A stretch of 14,954 bases of DNA, taken from JBFFXF01 sp041569895 (lineage in GTDB: Bacteria; Planctomycetota; UBA8108; JACQVS01). The notes beneath the pieces are model-generated. The model did no database searches. It was not told where the DNA came from and worked only from the letters and a program-made list of their open reading frames with translations. The translations under genes and the position numbers were made by a program. Location of the stretch: the NCBI GenBank assembly GCA_041569895.1, contig JBFFXF010000175.1, forward strand, positions 1-14,954, written 5' to 3'. Within the stretch, counting starts at the first letter, position 1; every line of letters begins with the position of its first letter. This document shows, one piece after another, positions 1 through 7,500 of the stretch.

Positions 1-1
1 C

Positions 2-100
2 CTCTTTCTCGGCGGCGACCCGATGCCGGCGCCGGGACCCTTCGACTGCGGCATCGACGCGTCCGAGGACAGTCTCACCCCGTGCACGGATCGGTCATGC
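2..100 (+). other. Tail of a dockerin-like repeat, cut by the window edge
   Basis: Frame 2 reads LFLGGDP, then a Pro-rich linker and three Cys (residues 9, 21 and 26 from the Met at 23). The complete dockerin at 7373-7648 has the same order: LFLG, Pro-rich linker, then Cys at near-identical spacing (13 and 6 residues there, 12 and 5 here). In the families I know this element usually closes the protein; here about 540 residues follow it. The Ca-binding loops themselves would lie upstream of the window. Confidence 0.75.
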
Positions 101-1732
101 CCCGGAACCGAGGTCTTCACGGAGCTCGTCCCGGTCAACCTGCGGCTGGTCGAGGACAACTCAGAGGAGCAAGCGGCCGGTCTCCAGTCCGGACGATTCG
201 AGAGCGCGCTCGACAGCGTGCTCAACTCGCCCGGCGACTCGATCGATCTCGACGTCGAGGCGAGCGTCTCGATCGCGATCATCGCCCTCGTCAACGGCAA
301 CGGCAAGGTCACCTACAAGGTGGCGATCACCGTCGCCGACGATGGAGCGCACGAGGTGTCGGTCGATTACTCCCAGGCCAGTGGTCTCGGCGTCGAGATC
401 GTCGACGGCATCGAGGCGAACGCGCGGGCGGGCGTCGCGACGACAACGGTGTTTCGATTCGAGGACCTCGCCGAGACGGTGCGCGCCATACAGGACATGG
501 CGCTGTCGCTGATCGTCGAGCCCATCCGCGACCGGATCGAGGCCCTCTTCGGCCGCGCGGCGGAGTTCGCCGGCAAGCGCGATGAAGCGCTGGCGGAGCT
601 GGAGGATGCCCTCGTCGAGGAGTCGCGCCTCGCCGACGAGCTGGACTCGCTCAACGGCGCGCTGCGCGCGGTGAACAACGAGATCTCCGACCTCAACGGC
701 TGGCTCCAGAGGGTCAACAACGATCTCGCGGGTCTGGCGTGCAACCTCGTCCCCTCGCTGTGCAACGAGCTCAACGCCACCAAGAATGCGATCAACCGGG
801 AGCTCAACGAGGCCAGGACCAGGCGCAACAACATCGTCCGGGAGATCACGGAGACGGAGAACCAGCTCGCGGCGGCCCGTGAGGCCGTGGGCCGGGCGCG
901 CGACCGTGTCCAGGCCGCCGAGGCGGCGCTCGAGGAGGCGGAGCGAGTGGTCGGGGAGGCCAGGCAGGTGATCGAGGCGCTGATCGGCGCCCAGGATCGC
1001 ATCGGGGCGAGCTTCGGCGGCTATCAGTTCCGCTTCCTGGTGACCGGCGATCTCCAGGCCCAGCTCTCGCCGTTCCCGGGCGTCAAGGCGGGCGGCGCGA
1101 ACTTCGGCGCCGCCGTCGAGGCGGAGCGGACGATCGGCGGTCGGCTGGACTTCGCCACCGATTCACGCCCGGAGAAGTTCACGCTGTCGCGGACCTACAA
1201 GCGCACCTACGGCGCGCAGCTCGGGGTCGTCGAGGGCAAGGCGTTCGTCGAGACCACCCACGACGTCGTCTTCGCCAAGAGCGACGGGTGGTTCGACGAG
1301 GTCGAGTCGAGCGTCAAGATGACTCTGGACGCGCACGGCGAGCTCGTCCAGGGCCTGGTCTTCGTCGGCAAGCGCGGCATCGGCCGCAACATCGAGATCG
1401 AGTTCCCCCTCTTCCAGATGGCGGACCAGATGCCGGAGATCGTCAGGGGTCTTCTCGACGGCGACGGCGCGCCGCTCGCCAATGCGCTCCTGGGCGTCTC
1501 GGCGACGATCACCCGCAAGGACCGGCGCACCGCGGCCGCCGGCGTGGACGTCGGGGCGAGCTACGCCGGCTACGGTGGCGGCTTCAAGGGCCTGGCGAAC
1601 TGGACCGACGTCGGCGACATCACCGTGAACACCGTCGACGCGGGTCTGGTGGTCGGATCGATCGCCGGCCGGACGCGAGCCGACGAGCTCCTGCGAGCCA
1701 TCGCCGATCGCGTCGAGGCGGAGCGCGACTGA
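2..1732 (+). CDS. Secreted-type protein: dockerin-like end, then beta / long coiled-coil hairpin / beta body (5' partial)
   Basis: The reading frame is open from base 2, so the gene starts outside the window and the ATG at 23 is an internal Met. The first residues (LFLGGDPMPAPGPFDCG) are the end of a dockerin-like repeat, with Cys spacing like the tail of the large protein at 4568-7651. Residues below count from the Met at 23. About 30-145 are beta-rich. About 145-328 are a heptad-like, charged, Ala/Leu-rich helical region with a break at 238-248 holding Cys240 and Cys247, so it probably forms an antiparallel hairpin. About 330-545 are Gly/Ala-rich and beta-like, and the protein ends in a short helix. 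I do not recognise the body. It could be a surface scaffold or adhesin, or a structural or effector-like secreted protein; no catalytic motif is visible. It is followed by a clear terminator, so it ends its transcription unit. Confidence 0.85.
   Translation, partial: LFLGGDPMPAPGPFDCGIDASEDSLTPCTDRSCPGTEVFTELVPVNLRLVEDNSEEQAAGLQSGRFESALDSVLNSPGDSIDLDVEASVSIAIIALVNGNGKVTYKVAITVADDGAHEVSVDYSQASGLGVEIVDGIEANARAGVATTTVFRFEDLAETVRAIQDMALSLIVEPIRDRIEALFGRAAEFAGKRDEALAELEDALVEESRLADELDSLNGALRAVNNEISDLNGWLQRVNNDLAGLACNLVPSLCNELNATKNAINRELNEARTRRNNIVREITETENQLAAAREAVGRARDRVQAAEAALEEAERVVGEARQVIEALIGAQDRIGASFGGYQFRFLVTGDLQAQLSPFPGVKAGGANFGAAVEAERTIGGRLDFATDSRPEKFTLSRTYKRTYGAQLGVVEGKAFVETTHDVVFAKSDGWFDEVESSVKMTLDAHGELVQGLVFVGKRGIGRNIEIEFPLFQMADQMPEIVRGLLDGDGAPLANALLGVSATITRKDRRTAAAGVDVGASYAGYGGGFKGLANWTDVGDITVNTVDAGLVVGSIAGRTRADELLRAIADRVEAERD
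455..1006 (+). other. Long coiled-coil hairpin region with a CX6C turn
   Basis: This encodes about residues 145-328 of the left-edge protein. It is rich in Glu, Arg, Ala and Leu, with Leu/Ile/Val/Ala recurring at 3-4 residue steps. Two helical arms of roughly 80-90 residues meet at LACNLVPSLCNEL, where the only Pro and the only two Cys of the region sit. The hairpin and the disulfide are inferred from the pattern; the residues are seen directly. Confidence 0.7.
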
Positions 1733-1785
1733 GCCGCGGTTCCGGGTGACGCACCCGCTGCGATCACCCCCGCGCGCTCGACACA

Positions 1786-1831
1786 CGCCGGGAGCCCGCC
1801 GCCAGCGCGGCCGGGCTTCCGGCGTTTTTTT
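1786..1831 (+). terminator. Rho-independent terminator after the left-edge gene
   Basis: A 13-bp stem pairs 1786-1798 (cgccgggagcccg) with 1812-1824 (cgggcttccggcg), with a single G-T wobble. The loop is 13 bases and a run of seven T follows at 1825-1831. It lies 53 bases after the stop codon at 1730-1732. The T run is only on the plus-strand exit side, so it serves the rightward gene and not the convergent leftward one. Confidence 0.92.
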
Positions 1832-1854
1832 GTGCATCGACCGACGCGCTCGGC

Positions 1855-4314
1855 TCACTCATCGGCCTCACCCTTCCAGAACGGGATGAAGAAGAGGCGG
1901 CGGGTCTCGACGCCGTCGGCGACGTCGCTGCGGTAGACGAACTTGAAGATGCTCAGGCGGCGCGTCCCGGTGTCATCGTCGCGGAAAATCGTGAAGAAAG
2001 GGTTCAGCGTGAACTCCCGCTGCCCTCCGACCGCACGGTTGACGACGAAGCGGTGGAGGATGCGGAAGTCGAAGTCGCCCTCGGGCGTCGACGTCCAGTC
2101 GACGAGCTTCCAGAGAAAGGACCTGTGGGACTCCCGCTCGCTCTCGAGGCTGTTCCAGAGGAAGAAGAAGCGGCCGGCCGTCCAGTAGTCGAGGTCGTCG
2201 GCGAAACGACGGCGGTAGAAGAACGGGAAGACACCGACGCTCGATCCGGTCTCGCTCCAGCTCCCGAAACCGAGTGGCGCGAGGTGAAACCACCCCTCCC
2301 GCGACGAGCCGCTGTAAAGGAACCAGTAGAGCGGCCCCGCGACGCGGCGGCGGGTCACGGGGTCGCCGGCCGCGTCGGTGCCCTGCGTGTCCGGCGCGGC
2401 GTACCACTCGAAGATGAGCGGGAAAACCCGCAGGAATCGTTCCGAGACTCCGCGGTGCCACTGCACGACCGAGGTGCCGGTCCAGAAGTCGTTCTCCGCC
2501 TGGGTGCCGGTCTCCACCGAGACTGCGGGGTAGAGCCGGAAGTGGGCGCGCTCCGGACGCGCGCCGGTAAAGAGGAGGGGCCAGACGCGCGCCTCTGCGG
2601 ATCTGCGGTCGCGCCGGTAGAGCACGAGGGGCCAGGGAGCGTGCACCCCCGTCTCGACGCCGTCCGGATCGGCGTCACGGCCACGACGGTCGACCCGCAG
2701 GAAGGGGAGCAGGGCGCCGTAGGAGCGTGAGTCGTACCCCGGCCCGCTCGAGCGCCGTTTGAGGACCGAACGCGCGCCACTGTCTTCCGGTGGCACGCCG
2801 GATGGCTCACCGGACGGCGCCTCGACTGGCTCTTCGCCGATCTCGACAGACTCGAACTCGTTCGACGCTTCGAAGCCGAAGAGCGGCCACACGTGGAGGG
2901 ACCGCGAGGCCATCGTCCACCCCCCGTCCTCGAGCCAGGCCTCATCCGCGCGCGAGTAGAAGGTCGGGAAGCCGAAGCTGGCATGACCGCGCGATTCTCT
3001 TTCGTTCCAGCGTTCGTGGTAGAAGGCCGGTATCGCCCAGGCGAGAAGGCCCTCGGGCGAGGTTTTCCAGTGGACGAGCGGCATCGGCGCCCAGGTGCTT
3101 CGCACCCCGAGGGCCGTGTCCGCGAAGCGCCGGAAAAGGATGCCTCCGACGCCGATCTCCTTTTCGGGGCCGCGCACCCTTCGGTCGAGGATCGGCAGGA
3201 CGCGCAGGCTGTACCCGTCCGGATGGCGGGCGTAATGACCGAGAGGCCACAGGACGTCGACGTCCGGTCGGTTCTCCACTCTCCCGACCCGAGTCAGCAG
3301 GAGCGGGAACCAGTGGAAGGAGCTCTCTCGGCCCGCGTTCTCGGTGCGACCGTAGAGGAGAGAGTAGAAGGTCATCGAGCTCGGCGGCGAGCGCACCCTG
3401 CGGTTGAGGTAGAACGGCAGAATGAAGAGAACATCGCCCCCTCTGCGTCGCGAACGGAGAAACGTCGGGAACTGACCGGCCGTGAAGTCCTCGTCTCCTC
3501 CCGCGTACGCGAGAAACAGGAGCGGCGGCACGACGAGGCCTCGCGACCCGTCGCCCGCCCCCTCCTCATTCCTCCAGAGCCCGAGGAGCGGCGTGTGCGT
3601 GTACCAGGAACGCCCCTCGCGTCCGGCGGCAAAGAGCGGAAAGAGGTGCGACCGCCACGCGCCGGAGTCCTGGCGCGCAAGCTTCCCGAGGGCGAGGCCG
3701 AGCTCGGCGGTCTCCCCCCAGTTGAAGAAGTTCCCGATCGCCCACGTGCTCGATCGCGCCTCGCTCGCGTGCTCGAAGGCGCTGAATACGAAAGGCACGC
3801 CGAGCCGCTGGTCGCTGCGGTGCTCGCGAACTCCCAGGCGCAGCAGCGTCGGGATGAAGAAGTACGGCGTCTCCTCGGGGTTGCGCGCGACATGGAAGAG
3901 CGGCCACGAGAGCACGTGGGTGGAGGCGCCGGCGCGCCAGCGGGAGAAGAGCGGCAGCACGTGGTCGTAGGAGATCTCGGGAGAGCGGCGCGAGAAGTAG
4001 AGGAGCGGGAAGATGGCGAGGCGACGGTCACGGCCCGCGTCCGCGACCGATACGTCGTAGAAGGGCAGGAGGTGATGGTGATACTCGCCCTGCGGCCCGG
4101 TCGTCGTGCGCATCAGCCCGGCGAGCACCGACGTCCGCGTGCGCCCGCCCTCGAAGACTTCCCTCGAGTAGAAGGGCCAGAGTCCCGTGTAGTCCACCTG
4201 TCGCTGGATAGTCGGGTGACCGGCCCCCGGGACGTCCGGCGTTTCCTGCGCGGCGAGCCTGGAACCGGCCTCCAGGAAGGCGAGCAGCATCAAGGCGCGC
4301 CTGTCATACGACAT
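1855..4314 (-). CDS. Cysteine-free envelope-type protein of about 29 short phi-Pro-phi-phi repeats
   Basis: This is an 819-residue protein. An in-frame ATG exists at 4377, but its 21 extra residues are His/Arg-rich. I chose the ATG at 4314 because a GGGGA element precedes it at normal spacing and it begins a plausible, though weak, signal peptide (MSYDRRALMLLAF... ending near LAAQ). Almost the whole mature protein is a degenerate repeat whose core is an aromatic or aliphatic residue, Pro, then two hydrophobic residues: LWPFY, VLPLF, SWPLF, LFPLF, VWPLL, VFPFF, FIPFW and others. Each core is followed by charged, Arg-rich residues. There is no Cys, and Trp, Phe, Tyr and Arg are abundant. A low-complexity acidic Pro/Ser stretch at about 486-525 interrupts the repeats. 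I do not recognise a named family. Alternating hydrophobic and charged strands without Cys would suit an outer-membrane barrel or a beta-solenoid; this is inference. It converges on the left-edge gene and is divergent from the dockerin protein. Confidence 0.85.
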   Translation of the reverse strand: MSYDRRALMLLAFLEAGSRLAAQETPDVPGAGHPTIQRQVDYTGLWPFYSREVFEGGRTRTSVLAGLMRTTTGPQGEYHHHLLPFYDVSVADAGRDRRLAIFPLLYFSRRSPEISYDHVLPLFSRWRAGASTHVLSWPLFHVARNPEETPYFFIPTLLRLGVREHRSDQRLGVPFVFSAFEHASEARSSTWAIGNFFNWGETAELGLALGKLARQDSGAWRSHLFPLFAAGREGRSWYTHTPLLGLWRNEEGAGDGSRGLVVPPLLFLAYAGGDEDFTAGQFPTFLRSRRRGGDVLFILPFYLNRRVRSPPSSMTFYSLLYGRTENAGRESSFHWFPLLLTRVGRVENRPDVDVLWPLGHYARHPDGYSLRVLPILDRRVRGPEKEIGVGGILFRRFADTALGVRSTWAPMPLVHWKTSPEGLLAWAIPAFYHERWNERESRGHASFGFPTFYSRADEAWLEDGGWTMASRSLHVWPLFGFEASNEFESVEIGEEPVEAPSGEPSGVPPEDSGARSVLKRRSSGPGYDSRSYGALLPFLRVDRRGRDADPDGVETGVHAPWPLVLYRRDRRSAEARVWPLLFTGARPERAHFRLYPAVSVETGTQAENDFWTGTSVVQWHRGVSERFLRVFPLIFEWYAAPDTQGTDAAGDPVTRRRVAGPLYWFLYSGSSREGWFHLAPLGFGSWSETGSSVGVFPFFYRRRFADDLDYWTAGRFFFLWNSLESERESHRSFLWKLVDWTSTPEGDFDFRILHRFVVNRAVGGQREFTLNPFFTIFRDDDTGTRRLSIFKFVYRSDVADGVETRRLFFIPFWKGEADE
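1879..4179 (-). repeat. Degenerate protein repeat array, phi-Pro-phi-phi core
   Basis: This covers residues 46-812 of the 819-residue protein. About 29 cores can be picked by eye, spaced roughly 20-35 residues apart. Examples from N to C are LWPFY (45-49), LLPFY (82-86), VLPLF (119-123), SWPLF (136-140), LFPLF (224-228), ILPFY (298-302), WFPLL (335-339), LWPLG (355-359), VWPLF (475-479), LLPFL (535-539), VWPLL (577-581), VFPLI (630-634), VFPFF (695-699) and FIPFW (809-813). The DNA copies are not near-identical, so this is an old repeat and not a recent tandem duplication. Confidence 0.8.
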
Positions 4315-4409
4315 GCATTCGTCCCCGCTGGATCTCTGCTGACGACCATGATGATGCGCGCGTCCCCGCAAACGCAAGGGCGCCTCGCGAGCGGAGTCGC
4401 GAAAAACTG

Positions 4410-4438
4410 TTGAGTGGACAATCCCACGCGTTTATTAT
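4410..4438 (+). promoter_or_regulatory. Sigma70-type promoter of the dockerin multidomain gene
   Basis: TTGAGT at 4410-4415 matches the -35 consensus at four of six positions. TATTAT at 4433-4438 matches the -10 consensus at five of six. The spacer is exactly 17 bp. It lies in an AT-richer patch of otherwise GC-rich DNA, in the divergent gap, and points towards the gene at 4568. Transcription would start near 4445, giving a leader of about 120 bases. Confidence 0.65.
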
Positions 4439-4567
4439 CGCAGTGCCGGCCGAGCTCGGCTGCGCAGAGAATCTCGGGTCAAAGGGTCCGTTCTCTTTCG
4501 GACAGTCGGAACGATTCGGAGGTGCAACGCCTTCGAAGCTTTTGTCTCTGCCGGGGAGGGTCATCCG
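4439..4567 (+). promoter_or_regulatory. Leader of the dockerin gene: 12-bp palindrome, three TCGGA repeats, strong RBS
   Basis: A perfect 12-bp palindrome (gccgagctcggc, 4449-4460) lies just after the expected transcription start. Three TCGGA copies follow at 4498-4502, 4506-4510 and 4516-4520. A GGGGAGGG ribosome-binding site ends 7 bases before the ATG at 4568. The palindrome could be an operator, and the repeated GGA could be sites for a post-transcriptional regulator such as CsrA. Neither role is shown. No known riboswitch pattern was recognised. Confidence 0.3.
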
Positions 4568-7500
4568 ATGTCGCAGCGGCATTCTGTCAACCGTTCGTGG
4601 GCTCTCGTTGTTCTTGTCCTCTTCTTCCCCTCCGTCTCCACGCTGGAGTCCCAGGACCAGGGAGGCGGCATCGTCATCACGGGCGATGACTGGGAGGAGT
4701 TCGTCGAGGTGGGCACGGAGCCCGGCCTCGGCAGTCCTCTGACGCCGCCGCCGACCGTCGTGACGACGGATGACGACCGCAAGTCGCTCTACTTCTCGGG
4801 GGATCCCGACGACAACATGGCGTTCGCGACCTACATCCTGAACGTCACGCAGCTCCCGGGCGGCGCGACGGAGGGAAGGTTCCCGATCTCCATCGAGGCC
4901 CGTCACACGAGCATCGGCGGCATGGTGATCAGGAACCTCACGGTGTCCGAGATCGACGACCTCGTTCCCTTCGAGTTCCAGGCGAGCTTCGCGGGGATCA
5001 TGATCCGCGAGAACATCAACGAGATCTTCGCGCTCGGCACCGGGGAGCAGCCCTTCGATGCGTGCCTCGATCTGCTCGATCGAGATGAAGGGTTCGACAT
5101 CATCGTCGATATCTGGTCGACGATCGGTCAGGCCGACGCCAATGCGACGCGGGCCACGGATATCGTCGGGGGCGAGACGGGCGTCGCCACCACGGTCACC
5201 GTGATGCTCGATCTCGTGCTGGGGGAGAACGTCCTGCGCATCGACACCGGTGATCTGCGCTCGTTCCCGTGCAACTCGAAGGGCGAGAGCGGGCACCAGC
5301 TCTTCACCCTGACGATCGGACCGGAAGAGGACGAGCTCGAGGGAGAGCTGGTCCGCAGGTGCAGGGTGACGCGCGCGATCAGCGGCGCCGGCAGGTACGA
5401 TCCGGGGGACCTCGTCCAGGTGAGGCTGAGCGCCGAGAACATCTCGGGACAGACGACCATTACCGAGACCTTCCCGGACGACTGGATGGTGACGAGGAAC
5501 CCCGACGGCGGCGACGTCGCCGGCAACCGGATCTCCTTCGAGATCACGGCCGATGCCAACGTGACGTACGGCCTGACGGTGCCGCCGGACGTGTGCGAGC
5601 AGGTGGAGTTCAGCGGCGTGGTCGAGGGGGCCGGAGAGTGCTCCGGTGACGTGCGGGGAGACTCGTCGCTCACCTGCGTCCTGTTCCCGCCCGGAACCGA
5701 GGTGTACACGTTCGACGAGGAGCCGGGGCCGACCTCGAACGAGGACCTGGAGGACTTCTTCCTGTTCCTCGGCGTCGATACTCTGGTCGGGCCTCCCGGC
5801 TGGGAGATCGTGCCCAATACCGTCAACCGCGCCGACGGGAGTCAGGCGCTGCACATCGGCAGCAACGGCGAGGTCCTGCCGCCCTTCTTCAGTCGAGTGG
5901 CGATCCTCCGCCCCGATATCTTCGAGGCGGAGAACGTCTTCGTCGCGGCCACGATCACGTGGGACGACAACGACTGGGCCGGCATCTACTTCCGATTCAC
6001 CGGCACCAGCGACGACCCCTTCGAGAACAGCTACTACTATCTGAAGATCTACGCGGACAACAGGGGCATCGTCCTCCACAGGGTGAAGGACGGATTCGAG
6101 CAAGAGGCCGTCCCCACGGTCGATCAGCCGATCCCGGTCAATCAGGGGGGCACCGCGACCTTCACCATCCAGGCCGACGGCGACGAGATCCTGGTGACGC
6201 AGAACGGCGTGCCGGTGCCGGGGCTCGACCCGTTCATCGACCCGGACCCGCTCGAGGGCTGCGGCGCGATCGGCTTCGGGCAGAACACCAACCCCACCTT
6301 CTTCGACAACCTGGCGTTCAAGAAGCTGGACGACGCGCCATGCCCGTGCACGGCGAGTCGAACGCTGTCGTCGACCCTGTTCCGGCCCGGGGACAGCATC
6401 ACGGTCACCGTGAGCGCGAGGAACGTCACGGGACCGACCACGCTCACCGAGACCTTCCCGGCAGGATGGAACGTCAGCGACAACCCCGACAGCGGCGCCG
6501 TCACCGACAACAGCATCGCCTTCGATCTCGATGGCGACGCGGAGGTCTCGTACGAGCTGACCATACCCGGCGACTTCTGCGAGGCGGCCGAGCTCCGTGG
6601 CGAGCTGTCGGGCGCCGGCGGGTGCGACCGTGAGGTGACCGGAGCGGCCGTGCTTTCCTGCGTGTTCGGCTGCAGCGATCTCCAGGAGTCCGGCGCTGTC
6701 CGACAGATGCTGATCATCGGACCGATCGACGCCGGCGGGAACACCAGCCTGAACGGACTGTGCGACGACAACGGCCGGCTCGAGGTCACCGACTACATCG
6801 CCGGGGAGAACCTGACGAGCGGCGAACCGGTCGACGAGACGGACATCGCGGTCGTCTTCGGAGACGAGATCGCGCCCGACTTCGGCGGCGAGGCCGGGGG
6901 TGTCGGCGTCGCGCTCGCTCCGAACCCCGCCATCAACCCGAGCGGTTTCGAGGGCATCCTCACCGTCTGGCTCGCGGACGCGAACGCCGACGGAGCGATC
7001 GACTTCAACGACGCGGACAACCTCGGCAACCCGCTGGACGACTACATCATCTACAGCCTCACGTACCTGGAGAACACCACCGGGGACGAGCTGCCGGTCA
7101 ATCTCGAGGTCGGCAGCGACGATGCGGTCAAGGTGGTCGTCAACGGCGAGCTGGCGCACATCAACTCCGTGTGCCGCGCGCTTCCGGCGCGGGGCCTGGG
7201 TGACATCGTCCCGGTCACCCTGGAACCGGGCATCAACACCGTCCTCATCGCGGTCGTCGAGCGCGGCGGGGGCACCGGCGTCCGGCTTCTCGTTCTCGAT
7301 GATGTCCTGGCGCCGGTCGCCGACGGCTCGGTCATCGCGTGCCTCGCGCCGGGGACGACGGCCGTGCCGGGGTTCCTCCGCGGCGACGCGACCATGGACG
7401 GCGTCCTGAACATCACGGACGCGGTGAAGATCTTCGGCATCCTCTTCCTCGGCGACCCGGATATCTCCTGCCAGGAGGCGAAGGACGTCAACGACGACGG

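Noticed and set aside
71..120. Shared 'PGTEV(F/Y)T' between the left-edge protein and the dockerin protein as evidence of a common domain
   Set aside because: The seven-residue match is followed by unrelated sequence, so chance or a linker is more likely.
2893..4413. A 506-codon open frame on the plus strand
   Set aside because: It is antisense to the repeat protein, Arg/Glu/Pro-rich and without domains; the opposite strand holds a clear protein repeat.
4440..4567. Riboswitch in the dockerin gene leader
   Set aside because: No conserved core of a known class (c-di-GMP, cobalamin, SAM, TPP and similar) was recognised; the leader is short and explained by a promoter and RBS.
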